Source: Megalonaias nervosa
Lineage: Eukaryota; Mollusca; Bivalvia; Unionida; Unionidae
Length of the DNA: 64,000 nucleotides
Assembly: GCA_016617855.1 (NCBI GenBank)
Contig: JAECUM010004332.1
Span: 1-64,000 of the forward strand
Direction: 5' to 3'
Shown: one piece after another, positions 35,421 to 47,340 of the stretch
How the letters are laid out: each line of letters opens with the position of its first letter
How positions within the stretch are numbered: the first letter of the stretch is position 1
The notes under the pieces: model-generated
The model's database searches: none
Told to the model about the DNA's origin: nothing
Seen by the model: only the letters and a program-made list of their open reading frames with translations
Position numbers and translations under genes: made by a program

Positions 35421-35564
35421 TTGAACAAGAAGTTATTTTGTTTTACGAGTAAAGATGACAACTCAAATGGATATGGATGATGAGGTTTACAACAGCCACA
35501 GACATGACTATGAACGTTCTTTTACAGTGACACACAAATTGTTTAAAAGGGAGCCCAGCAAAAG
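35421..35564 (+). CDS. NT5C2: NT5C2-like cytosolic purine 5'-nucleotidase, first coding exon
   Basis: A strong acceptor (TTTGTTTATTTTTAGCAG) ends at 35420, so a non-coding exon probably exists upstream. Just inside the exon an in-frame TGA (35422-35424) precedes the ATG at 35455, which has A at -3, so this is the likely start. The exon encodes 36 residues (start MTTQMDMDDEVYNSH, end KLFKREPSK) plus two bases, with donor AAAAG|GTATTT. The outgoing phase (2) matches the incoming phase of the exon at 42109. The peptide is charged and His/Tyr-containing, with no signal peptide, as expected for a cytosolic enzyme, and it does not resemble the short vertebrate N-terminus I know. A CA tract begins nine bases into the intron. 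Confidence 0.7.
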
Positions 35565-35570
35565 GTATTT

Positions 35571-35573
<3 letters not shown>

Positions 35574-35619
<46 letters not shown>
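35574..35619. repeat. (CA)n microsatellite beside a 5' splice site
   Basis: Pure CA run of about 46 bases starting nine bases after the donor of the first coding exon of the NT5C2-like gene. CA-rich intronic tracts are known hnRNP L binding sites in vertebrates and can enhance or repress splicing of the neighbouring exon. Confidence 0.97.
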
Positions 35620-35620
<1 letters not shown>

Positions 35621-38600
35621 CAGATAATACTTGTTAATTTTCATTGTGTTTATGTATTTCATTTTCATGCTAGAGTGATGATAATCATTTGTAGGAAGAA
35701 ATTGATTGCAAAGTACAGCTCATTTTCATTGGCTCTAAATATTTTTCTAAAAATTATATAGTGATCTCCTCAGAGGAAGACATATAAATATAGTGTTTTA
35801 TTGTGATGTAATCATTTATTGGTACAGATTTAGTTGACTGCTGTATCCCAATTCGTATTTAGTGCAGATTTGTCTGCATTGATATTTTTGCTCTAAATGT
35901 CTGTTAGACTGGTTGTGGAACTATACATTGGTACATGTATTAGGAAATAAAACCATAACCAGTCAAACACTTGGTTTAGTATTTGTGCTCAAAATGTGCA
36001 CATTTGATCTGACTTGTGTTTATATATTCATTTAATATAAGGTCAAGAATTGGGACCATTTATTGAATCAAAATTTCAAGCCAGTGTTCTGAAGATGTTG
36101 ATCCTTAGGTATCACTTTTGGTGGATGTTGTCTCTTCAGTTAGTTTAAAACTTTTAAACTTTTTTGGAAAGTTATCTGTTGGTAACTTATGTATCCATTG
36201 CTGTGTTCAGCTGAATCTTTGCTACAGTATTACAATTTTGCTAAGATTTGTCTCATGTTAGGATTTTCAGATATTGGCATTGTCATAGTGATCATCTGCT
36301 GGAGGGACATTCCTACATAGCATTTTATCTGATATTTTTAAAGGCAATGGTTTGCATCAGTTTTTTTTTTAGGTGGTACTTGAACAAAGAGACTGTTACA
36401 GTGCCAGTTATTGGTGTACTGAGCAGTAAATAGTTTTATTGGTGGTAATTAAGTGCTCAGCGGAAACCACTCAATGTAGATGGATCATTGCATGTTGGTA
36501 GTCATCTTGCACTACAGATGAGATAGGTCAAAGTCTTTTATCAGGAGACAACAGATCCAGTATTAACATACTAAGACATCCGGGAGGATGCTGCTAAAAT
36601 AGTCACTCTTCATGTTTCAGTAAAACAGTCTTTTCCAGATTTTTAAAAAAAAGATTTGGTTTTATTCAGAGTCTGCAGAAAGCATAATATCCTGGTGTAT
36701 GTTTTTGATGAGCCACCACATGATGCAGAACAGTTTGAATATTCCATGGAGGACTGTTTTAATAGTCAAAGTGATTAATATGTTCATAAGGGGATATCCT
36801 TGAGTTTGTAACAGATGACTTTAACTTTCTGTTTCATGTCATCAGTTAGACTTAGCAGTGGCAAAATTGTTTTAGACAAGGAATAATACAATCATTGTTG
36901 CTATTCAGGACAATAGTACTGAGCAGTTGCCAACCATGCTAAGTTGGTAATTTTTGATTGTTGATTTTAGATATTGTATTATTTGAAAACCTCATTTTTT
37001 TCCACTCTATTTTTCCATCTCACAACTTGGATTTCCTGTCTTTGTTTTGGCATTCTTCAGCCAAATTGCAAAAACATTAAGGGTACTAATTCAATTCCCA
37101 TAGTAAACCTGTGCAAACACCATGATATTAAAAATTCAGTAACTTGAAATTTCTGAGTGCTCATGATCAAACCTATATTTATCAGTTTAGATGAAACCCG
37201 GAATTACAGCTTCTTTGTAGAGAAAAGGATATGTGCCATACCATTTTCTGTACCTACATGTGTTTGAAACATGTGCTTTCAATTCTGCACAAAAGGGTCA
37301 GGTGCTAATTTCAGTAATGAGTGTTCCAAGCTCAAGACTGTTCAAGGACTAAAATTAAATCAAGAAAATAATGTCTCTATTTTTTTTTCAATTACAACTA
37401 GGATAAGCTCTCAAAAGATTCTTTTTCCTACAAAATAACTTTCATTATCAAATAATCCTGGCCAACCAAACCCATATACACTCTATTTTTTGTTCACCCA
37501 TTTCCAGGCTGGTTCCTATTTTTCCATACAGTTAGTAATGTGTCTTTCATTTCATTGAAAAATAATGTGTTTTGCATTCAGTCGCAGAATCATCATGATT
37601 CTGAATGTTGTGTACCTTTTATCTTATTAACAACAATGGAACCAGTGATCATCAGAAAAAAACATGAGATAGGAACTATTAGTATGAATTTGAAAAAAAT
37701 ATTATATTACCAGTATCATAATATTTTCAAACAAATTTAACATTTCTCCATGGAGGAGAGACAGTCTGACACTTCAATCTACATTATTTTAAGTTTCAGG
37801 ATAGGGTATGGTGCTTTCCTACGTACCCACCACTGGCATAGGCTCAGGGTTCCCCCCCTGCAGCTTTTTTTAACTTGTTTTGCTATTATCTTTCTTACTG
37901 ATAATTTGTCCTCTCCCCTTCCTTTCCAGCCTAACCATGCCATCAAATTACAGCATGTATTATTTTGTGACTTACTTGAAGTAGCATGTAAGTTAAGTAA
38001 CTGTTAGGGGCACTGAGAAGGCCATTAAAGATTTATTGAAAAACAGTCTGTGCATGACATATACATAAATTAGGCTAATTGGCATTCTCTGTGTTGTCTT
38101 ATTTGGATGTATTTATTGATCAAGCCACCCAATTTTATGATTCAACACATGGCCAGTTTCAAAGACCTGCTTGCAAGCTTTTGAAGTTGTATTACTGTGT
38201 TGTTAGAAGACCTATTTCCATAGTAATCTAATGATAAAACCTGTGAAAATGTCTTGCCTCAGCACTGCAGAAATTCTATTTTCTTTATATTGATTTTTCT
38301 AAAAGCCAGTGAAAATAATAGATGTGTGTTTCTTGTCCGAGTTTTGTTACGTCTTCATCAACTTCATCAACGTGTGTGCTAACAACTAAAGTGTGGATAG
38401 GATGTCACAACCAATTTAGAAAAGTCTCCCTTTCCCTGCCTGATGACCAGTACAACTGTTATGTAAATATTTAAGGATTTATAGATGTTTATTGAGTTCT
38501 CCTCTGATAAATCAAGGTGTTACATAGAAACAAATGTATTATTTCCTTATAGCTCTTTTTTTTTATCTTTGTACTGGCTGAGAGTGCCAGAGACTGGCAG

Positions 38601-40390
38601 GTAACCACATCTACAGATTTTTGTCTTCTGAGGGATCAACATATTCTTGCCTCTCTTTCATAAAAAAACAGTTTCTAGTCATGAACTAGTATGCAGAGAG
38701 GGTGAAAATAATTTTACTTGAAATACATATTACGTTAAGAATCAAGCTATACATCCTTTGCTGTGTAGTGGTCATTCAGTTTTCAAGACTGCGGCCCATT
38801 GGTTCTATTTACAATAGCTTCTGTTCTGACTTGACAGGTACATTCACAAAAAACTTTGTCTAAAAATGGTAACCCAGTTGGCATCTAACACCATTACACT
38901 TCTTGTGCACATTTATTTCCAGTGGCATCTGCACAAACAAAAAGAAAAAAGAAACTCAGAATTGCAACCAGCATTCTTTATTTGTGAAAGAAAACACCAA
39001 AACTTTATCATGTGTGTGTTCTTTATTTGCATGTAAGAATTTAAATGCATCCAAGTGTTTCAAGACCACTCTCCACCAGGATCGTGCATACACAGTAGAG
39101 ATAATTTTCTGGACAAAATATTTGGAAAAAATGATAATTTTCATCTGCAGACAAATTTCCAAGATGAGAAAAGTAATTACAAATTTCCAGAACTGCAAGA
39201 AAAGTAAATATTTTTTTTATATCCCCAAAACTGGATAAACAAAATGAAAACATGAAAGCATGGCATTATTTGTTTTGTTCCCATATATGTTGTATCCATT
39301 CCAGCATTAATTGAACATACTTTTTCCTCGTCTTGAATTTTTACAGCTTGATATTTTATTACATGATTAGGTGTAGCTTTTATTATAATGCTTTGAATTG
39401 GATTGATGGCTTCTATTTGGATTAAATGAAAATTGACTTGCTCTGTCAGGGAACCTCATTGATTTAGCCAATTATTAACACCTTGCTGAATGTTGACTCC
39501 GTCTGTAGACATGCTTTGCAGCATGGGACTCTACTGTTACAGTAGCTGTGTTTATAGAGACTCTGTTAGACTGTGAGAAATTTTGTCCTCCATTACCTGC
39601 AGCCTTGATGTAACAGAATTTAACAGTCTGACTATTTTGACTTTCAGATTTCGTGGTAAATCTTGCTGAAGATTTAGGAACTGTGTTGATGACAGGAAGT
39701 TACTTATCGAGAATTGAGGTCAATGTTGTCTGTAAATTGAATATTAAATGGAAGGAAGCTTGGACTAAGTTTTCAATGGAATATGTCGAATGGAAGACAG
39801 AGATACATCTGTGTATTAATATTCAGCAGTTTTTTGGAGTAAAACAATGGTCATGATTCCAAAGCTGACCAATTTTAAATGTTACCCTATATTTCATTGA
39901 TATTGATTATGATATGTAATTTTATAAGGTTGATGGGAGGTACCGGTCTATCAGGACCGCCCCCCCCAAGACACACAGACACCCATTCACCACTACCACC
40001 ACTACTTGTGGATGTTGCATGCTTACAGTTTGATTAAGATACACCTAAATGGGAGCGGTTTATCTTTCCTTGCAGTAGACATTATGACAGTGTTCATAAG
40101 GTTTATTCCATTGACATGAAGTCATTGATAAAATTCACTTGAAGACACAGTTTTGACTTCTTTTTTTTATTTTTTGGATGATCTGAGAATTGTCCTGAGA
40201 TTGATGTGTAAAACATTTCTGCATTCTTTGAACAAATGTATTAAGATGGTGATGCTTACCCAGTGACCAGCCAGTATCAAAATGTAGAAAGACCATATGT
40301 GTATAGATGTAATTGGTCTTCATAAATTGCAGCCCAATGCTAAAGAAAGGAAATTTTTTAATATTTTGATGTGTAATCATAGAAAAACTC
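35620..40390. other. Intron of the NT5C2-like gene (first part)
   Basis: Part of the 6.5-kb intron 35565-42108. No additional exon is recognised. Overlapping frames on both strands at 38903-39253 are low-complexity chance frames. A C run lies near 39957-39966. Confidence 0.5.
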
Positions 40391-40394
40391 CATG

Positions 40395-40650
40395 GACCAA
40401 ATTTTGTGTGTTTGTGTATTTGGTTATGACATGCACAACCATTCCTTGATTGGTTATGACATAAAGTAGTTGAATGTATGACATGAACGAGTCAGATGTA
40501 GGAAACACGTAGCCATTCCCTGACTATTTGGTTATAACATGAACCAGTCAAATGTATAAAACACAGTTATTCTCTGACTATAAGTTTATGATATGAACCA
40601 ATCAGATGAATGGAACACACAGCCATTCCCTTACTGTTAAGGAATATTGA
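40395..40650. repeat. Degenerate tandem repeat, unit about 63 bp
   Basis: About four units share TTGGTTATGACATGAACCAG-like, TCAGATGTA, GGAACACACAGCCATTCCCT and TGACTAT blocks. Confidence 0.75.
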
Positions 40651-42108
40651 CAAAACTGATGATTTTTTTTTCTAGAGAGTCATGTTTATGGTGGACATAT
40701 TTGGATGTAAAACATTCATGACATTATTGCCTATGAAGGCAAGAGTTGAAATTGATTGATTTGTCCAGAAGGATGTCAGACAGAAGACGTAAAGTGGGCA
40801 ATAATGGAATCTCTGTTAGTCTGTAAAAGAAACATTAGATGGAAGTTTAATCGGATTCTTTCTGTGTGTTGGAATAAATTCATTATGTCTAATACTATTG
40901 GAGACTGTGACAATATTTAAGTGTATGCTTAATCCAGTATTTAAGTGTATGCTTAATCCAACAATATCTCAGGTGCAGTAAAGTTACAGGAATATTGTAT
41001 ATTTGGTACTTTTGGTATTTCTGTTGGCTTTATCCATGGGGAGGAGATTTTAACACGTACTGTGACAAAATTATAATACCATTGCTATTACAGTTGACAT
41101 TTACAATGGCAACTGGTTCACTGTAAATTGAAATTATGGCTGCACTTCATTGGATGCTGTACTTTTGTGGCATTTCATGGTAAAGATGAGTGTTGCTATG
41201 GAGACATTTATGTCTCAAATATTACAGCAGAAAAATAATACAGTGGATATTGTGAACATGCTAATAACTGTTGTCTGTGTGTGAACATTGTCATTCTGGA
41301 TATTGGATATCATTATTCACAATTTTGTGCCAATTTACAGTGAAGTTGGTATTTTCTGATTTTTACTGTGAAGTTGTTTTCCTAATTTATTATTAAGTTA
41401 GCATTTTAATAATTTATCTTGAAGTAGATATGAAAGAAAGTGTACTGACACTTCATATATCAAAGACAGTCTGCTATTGTTGTCGAGTTTAACCACTGGT
41501 TGTATATAACCTGCATGGTAAATAAACTTCCAAGCTGCAATCATATCAAATAAAACATGATGGATAGCAAACATTCGTGTGGTATATTTGTCACAATTCC
41601 AAATGAAGTTGACGATATTGAGAGCATAATATGTTGACTGCGATACAGAGATACTGATGTTGGCAATTTAAATGGTTCATATGTACATGAAAAGAAGAAG
41701 CTTTATTGTATAGACAAGAGACAGTTTTTGGTGCAGCGCTCAAGACTTGTTTGATTGGGTACTTGTCCTGCAAAACAAGAGACTTGGAACTTCAAATTAT
41801 CCTGCCTCAGTTGTACATAATACTGAATCTGTTTCAAATGCAACTTGTCCAATCATATGATTATCTTCAGCAGGTGACTTGTCGTTCCTCAGCCATCACT
41901 TGTAAATATGATGTCTTCTTTTATAACCTATCCAACATGTAAATTTGACATTCTGGAACAAAAATTGACTTGTTGCTAAAGTATACTGAAATTGCTGTAG
42001 AGTCTTGCTTGACATTAAATGCAAGTTATTATGCCTGCCATCACATGTATCAGTGCCCTTTGTTTCTAGAACTTTAGACTGATACCTTGTGTTTCTTTGT
42101 GGCACCAG

Positions 42109-42263
42109 TCAAGGATTTCACATCACCATGTCCTATGGTAGTAAGTTCAGCTCTCCACACACTAAAGCAGAAATATCTCCTATTTACAGAGTCTTTGTGA
42201 ACCGCAGTTTGATGCTGGAGAGAGTCAAGTTCTTTGGTTTTGATATGGACTACACACTTGCTG
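42109..42263 (+). CDS. NT5C2: NT5C2-like cytosolic purine 5'-nucleotidase, exon with HAD motif I
   Basis: Acceptor GTGGCACCAG ends at 42108; donor GCTG|GTAAGTG at 42263/42264. The exon is 155 bases, entering after two codon bases and leaving with one. It encodes about 51 residues: a linker ([18 protein letters not shown]), then [20 protein letters not shown] and [15 protein letters not shown] followed by [10 protein letters not shown] is the signature of NT5C2, which hydrolyses IMP, GMP and related 6-oxopurine nucleotides in the cytosol. D-M-D-Y-T is HAD motif I (DxDxT): its first Asp is the nucleophile and the second the acid/base. The final single G fits a Val codon next, as in the family's A-V-Y-K continuation. 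NT5DC paralogues differ around RVFVNRSL. Confidence 0.9.
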
Positions 42264-42659
42264 GTAAGTGATAGGTAGTATCATTTATGATGTCTCTGGA
42301 GAGCAGTTCTCTCACATTAGTAGATATATGACAATTAAGTTTTGCACTAACCAGTCAGAAAATTGAGTGAGTACTGTGTATTTAAATAATGCCGATAAAT
42401 TCATTCATTTCACTACATGAATTTTCATGCTGTTTTTGAAAATGACTTTATCATTGCTACTTCATTTTGGGGCTTGGAAAGGGTTGCTATTGTTTCCTCT
42501 GAAGAATCAGTCTTGTTTGGTTTTAGCTTTACTGGTCATAGACCAGGAGAGTTTATTGGGTGACCAGTTGTTCTGTTGTCTGTCATCCATCCATCTGTTA
42601 TTGCAAGCTTGTTATTGCTATTCCTCTTAAACTACTTGGAGGATTGCATTGACACATTA

Positions 42660-44170
42660 CACTCATTCCTCCTTAGGTCTTGTTGGTCCTGTATGGAAAT
42701 GGTTGTTGCTCAGACATCCAGCATGGCTACCATATCAGTCATCTTGAAAATCTTTTTATCACTGCTCCTTTTGAATGGATGGTCTTATCAGCATGGGATT
42801 TTTACTACAAGATTTCTTATGATGTCTTGTTGGTCCTAAGTGAAAATGGTGTCAATATTGATGTCCAATTTGGCCTCCATGGCAGTCATTATAACAACTC
42901 TTTCTGAATGGAAAGTCATATCGACATATATTTTTGCAAGAAGACCTTTCATGATGTCTACTTGGTCTAAATGAAAATGGTTCCTTTTGGACATCTAACA
43001 TGGTCTCACATTGACCATTTTGAAAATCTTGTTGTATTTACTATTCATTCAGATCAACATCATTTTCATTAAAAGACATTTTAAGATTTCTAGTTGGTCC
43101 TAGATGAAAATGGTGCTGATCTAATGTTGAAAATGGTTGGCACAGCAGCCATCTTGAAAATCTTGTTTTCAATTCTTCTTGTTGTTGTTGTAGGGTTTAA
43201 CACCATTTTTGAGCACAAGATAGGCTATACATAGCAGCCAGTATAAATGTTGAAGGAAGAACCCGGGAAAACCCTGGAAAGAACCACTGACCCACGAGAA
43301 GCTACCAGCAAGCTTTCTCACATACTGACATTGGCCAAACCTGAGACTCGAACCCATGCAGAGGTGAGATGGCAGTGATCTGTAATGGTGAGCACTTTAG
43401 ATCACTTGGCCACTCGTTGCCCCATTCAGTTCTTGTGAACAGAAAGTCTCAGTGGCATAGAGTTTAGTGAGAAGATGCCTTATAATGGCTAATGTTTTTG
43501 CTAAATTAAAATGGTGCTGTTTGGACATTCAATATGGCCACCACAGTGACCATATTGAAAATCTTGTTATTGCTTGAAAATATATTTATTGTGACCCCTA
43601 CCTCCCAGTGGAAAGTCATATTAAGATGAAGGTTTCACTGGAAGATTTCTTATGATATCTAGTTGGTTGGAAAAATTTAATTGTGCCAATTTGATGTCCA
43701 ATATAGCCACCACAGCAGACATCTCAAAAAGTTTTTTTGCAACTCCTCCTAGATTGAAAGTCATATCAATATTTGTCTTTCATAAGAAGAATTCTTATGA
43801 TGGTGCTTACTAAATGAAAATGGTATAGATCTGATATCCATTATGGCCACCGTTGCAGCCATCTTGTAAATCTTGTTGTGGCTACTCCTCCTTAATGGAA
43901 AGTCATGTCAACATGTTTTGACCAGAAGTCTGATTATGATATCTAATTGGACCTGAATAAAAATGATACTGATCTGATGTGAATTATGACTCCTACAATG
44001 AACATATTGAAAATCTTGTCAGTAATTCTCCTGAATGGATGGTCATATCAATATGGGGTTTTCACCAAAAGTCATCAAATGGTGTCTAGTTTATCTTTAA
44101 TGAAAATGATGCCAGTCTGACATCCACTATGACTGCCACAGGAGTTAATTTGAAAATTATATTGCTCAAG
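42660..44170. repeat. Satellite-like array, unit about 145-150 bp, split by SINE-B
   Basis: About nine degenerate units with blocks in fixed order: ATGAAAATGGTGCTGATCTG, ATGTCCAATATGGCCACCAC, GCCATCTTGAAAATCTTGTT, TGAATGGAAAGTCATATCAA, then a CACCAGAAGATTTCTTATGA-like block. SINE-B copy 3 interrupts it at about 43180-43422. Short frames at 42427-42907 are by-products. Confidence 0.9.
43180..43422 (-). mobile_element. SINE-B copy 3
   Basis: Minus orientation with a GTT run (the (CAA)n tail) at 43181-43190, then TAGGGTTTAACACCATTTTT, the conserved body, the B box on plus GAGACTCGAACCC and the head TAGATCACTTGGCCACTCG. Flanks CAATTCTTCTTG and CATTCAGTTCTTGTG are similar and may be an eroded target duplication. 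Confidence 0.9.
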
Positions 44171-45133
44171 AATATCAGAGATGGTTTCAATACTCAGCAG
44201 TTAAATAAAAAAAATCTTGAATTCCTGAAGATTTGTTTCGTATAATGTCAGTCCTTTCTAGGGACTCTTTATATTTCATATTTGGCAGCAACCTTGAAAT
44301 ATATTAAAATTGGCATGACATAAAACATTTTTAATTCACAGTATTTTGTTTACTTACATCATTCCAGTCCTGTATTTGTTGTTTTGGCACTGCAGGGCTG
44401 ATTAAATCCTTTATCCTGACATTCCATTTTTTTGAAGTCAGACAAATAAAATTTTCCAGAGCACTAGAATGGGACAAGTGCTTTTTTTCCTATTTCAGAA
44501 CAACTCAGGCAAGTACTAATTTTCATACTTTAATCACTCTATGTACCTTTATATGGTTATTCATGGCTCCTGGCAGACCTGTAAACTCTCATGATTTTGG
44601 CATGAAATTCATGACTCTCGATAGTGATTCAACTGATTCTTGCTGCATGCAAAAAAATAATGAATTCCCAAATTTTTAATGGCTTTAATCAGGAATAAAA
44701 TAGCTTTTATCCCGTTAAGTGTCAGTCACAAAAGCAGCAGTAGTCACTGATGCCAATAATGGTCCCATACTGCTAGTAGCAATGTTAGCAATACTATATC
44801 CAATTGTTACATTTTGCTGTGTAGCAAGCATTTTAAAGTATTTAATCTTTATTTAGAACAGAAGTTATATAAATACTTGTGAAAAAAACTAGGGCCCAGC
44901 TGGAATTTTTTTTGTAAATGACACATGTACATGCTGGTAGAAACTATTCTATTTTTAAACAAACACTAAATGAAGACAGTTTTTTTAGTGTAGGAATTTT
45001 TGAGATATTGAAAGATTAGCATATATCGTAATTTGCTTGAGTTCATATTTTTCCATACCACTAATCATTAACTGTTGGACGTCTCATCTTCTGCATTAAT
45101 ACTATTTTGTAGTTAAGCTACACTATAGTTAAA

Positions 45134-45830
45134 ATGTTTTCACATCCAAGGAAGAAGAAATGTATTCCACAAAAAGAGAAGTACAGATTGGAATACACCA
45201 AAAATTGGACTTGCATTCAGCCATCAAATATTGAAGTACATTATGATTTTTATGCACAGAGTGTTCCACGAATTTTAGAATTGGGAATGTGCACAGTGGC
45301 TCGTATCGTTGCTTACAATTTACATGTCATACATGTACTATATAATAATATTATTATATAGTACATGTATGACAGATAAATTGTAAGCAACGATATGATC
45401 CCCTGTGGGCATGAGGCAGGGACGATGTAAAAAGGCACACGGCTAGCAAAAGGCACATAGATATTGCAAAAATCAAGAGCGCCAGCAGATTTCAGCCCTG
45501 GAATACATGAAGCCACCTACTCAAGTCCTGCAAGCTACCAGTGCTGAAGCATTGTTTGTGAGTTTTCTTGTTGAACATAACCTGCCTGTTTGAGATCAGC
45601 AACACTGACAGTGAAAGAGTAATTTCTGTCGTGAAGAAAAAGATGACAGTCTTTAGGGCCTCCTTAGGTGCTGAAAATTGCCACAATTTTAGTCACCAAG
45701 GTCAACCACCTGGCAAGAAGCCTCAACAGTTTTGAAAACAAATTTACCATAGCCCAATTGAGGAAGTTCAAGTCTGCCACAGCATCATATCATGACAAAT
45801 AGCATGAAATTTGTGTATATCAGTAAATTT
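45134..45830 (+). pseudogene. hAT/ZMYM-like transposase relic, internally deleted
   Basis: The N-terminal part reads KKKCIPQKEKYRLEYTKNWT, a lysine-rich lead to a BED/TTF-type finger (CTVARIVAYNL). After a palindrome it resumes with GRDDVKRHTASKRHIDIAKI, the H-x-x-S-x-x-H end of such fingers. Then come a fragment like the domain after the finger (AEALFVSFLVEHNLPV, 45541-45590) and, in another frame, DSERVISVVKKKMTVFRASL, which resembles the C-terminal hAT dimerisation end (NxDxERVFS...). The catalytic middle is absent: N-terminus and C-terminus lie within 0.7 kb. Stops and frame changes make it non-functional. Intact relatives are cut-and-paste transposases or domesticated zinc-finger proteins. 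Confidence 0.7.
45287..45412. repeat. 126-bp near-perfect palindrome (no spacer)
   Basis: Arms of about 63 bp meet without a loop between 45349 and 45350. The inner 49 bp of each arm match at 46 of 49 positions (for example CGTTGCTTACAATTTA against its complement), and the outer 14 bp match less well. It interrupts the zinc-finger segment of the hAT-like relic; the left arm corresponds to the finger's coding sequence and the right arm is its inverted copy. Confidence 0.95.
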
Positions 45831-46554
45831 GGCTGCAAATAAATTTGTACATTTAATTAGTGTAAATAATGTGTTTTAGTTTTATTTTGGGATTTTCATA
45901 TAAGTGGATGGAGCTAGTTTCATGGTATAAGTTTTCACTGATTGTATTCAAAATCCACTAATTTTTATCTCTTTTCACTAATTGTGAGCCTGGAGGGTTG
46001 GCAGCTCTGCCTCTGGACATTCAGAATGCTGGAAGCTAACCTCTCTTCCTTTATTCATTCACATTCTGTAATACTTCAAGAAGTTCTCATTGATAACTGT
46101 CCCATGCGCATGAGTTCTATTACTCTTGATAGCACACATTATGCAAAGCGACCAAAATATCAGCCAATCAAAACACTTCAAACAAAACAAATTTGGTATG
46201 ATAGCAGTGTTTACTCGTCCCAAATACTCGTAAGTTGATCACTCTTTGATTTCAATCCACCAAGTCTGCACTTGACTGACATTAGTGTCTGTTTCCTTTA
46301 TTAACTGATTAAATGACAGTAATGAATCTTTAATTACTTTTAACTGATCATACAGAGGGTCAACTTAAGTGTGCAATTTTGCGTTTAAAGCAAATTGATT
46401 ATGTTAATTAAGGAGTGGTTGGTGTTTGCATTTAAATAACAAAATGTATATTATGAAATCTTTAGTAAAATGTTTATTATGAAAAATTTAGTAGAAGTAG
46501 TTGTCAAATGAGGTCAAGTTTTCTCTTTTGGATAAAATGAATTAACATTTTTGT

Positions 46555-47000
46555 TTGTAAAGATAGTAACAAGAAAGATTCCAAGAAGGAAAATAAAAGT
46601 AGAAAAGAAAGAAAAATCTTGTAAAATTAGAAGGATAAAATGTAAGGCTGCCACGCAGTCTGTGGTATCTATTTCTTCAAAGAGACAAAATCCAGATGCT
46701 GCGGCAGCAAAATAGTATCAAATATAAAGACAAGAGACAAAGAAATTTCAACCAAATAGGCTGATAATTATTCATGGCTTGAATTCACCAACTCCGAAAG
46801 AAAGACATTTTGCAGATATTGCAAACAATATCCCAGTATGGCATGGGTTGGATATGCAACCAGGTATTTATTAATGGAACTGACAAATTAAGGATTTAAT
46901 TAGTCATGTGTCATGACAGTTTTTGACCCATAAAGCCTGTGCAGCACAGTATATGCTTGACACTAGTCCGCATGCTCAGGAATAAAGTCACTCAAGTGTT
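46555..47000 (+). pseudogene. Second hAT/ZMYM-like zinc-finger relic
   Basis: A basic lead (RKIPRRKIKVEKKEK) is followed, after frame changes, by NYSWLEFTNSERKTFCRYCK then QYP, the W-L-x(8)-F-C-x2-C pattern of TTF-type fingers at the N-terminus of hAT/ZMYM-like proteins. FINGTDKLRI and HKACAAQYMLDTS then read as the family's F-x-x-G-T-x-x-F/L-R and H-K-A blocks. At least three frames and several stops are needed, so it is dead. It differs in sequence from the relic at 45.1 kb and is a separate element. Confidence 0.55.
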
Positions 47001-47019
47001 AACACACTTAGGCAGTCAG

Positions 47020-47340
47020 ATGAAAGATCACCTCATTAATATGTATAGATTTCAATCATGATTGCATTTATCCTGGATTTTCATGATTTAAGTCCACATG
47101 TATTTGTCAAGTTTAACTACAATCTTAAGTGTAAAAAAAAAATCCAGCCAATCAGATATAATATCACCTCATTAATATCTATCTCGCTCATTATCAAACT
47201 TGTATAAGGATATATTCCAAGTCTGATCAAAAAGGATCATAAATGTGGTTTCCAGAGTGATATTAACCTAAGGAAATATGATTCCAGATCAACTAATTAA
47301 TATGCATTGATCTCGCTCATTACATAATTCATCTCAGTTA
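47020..47340. repeat. Degenerate tandem repeat, unit about 130 bp
   Basis: Three imperfect units keyed by CACCTCATTAATATGTATAG, CACCTCATTAATATCTATCT and CAACTAATTAATATGCATTG, the latter two followed by CTCGCTCATTA. Confidence 0.65.

Noticed and set aside
38903..39253. Overlapping frames of 70-111 codons on both strands
   Set aside because: Both strands are open over the same bases, and the peptides are Lys/Phe/Cys-rich without motifs, a sign of stop-poor composition and not of a gene.
42427..42907. Three overlapping plus-strand frames just after the NT5C2-like exon
   Set aside because: They lie in the 145-bp satellite array and contain none of the family's expected next block.
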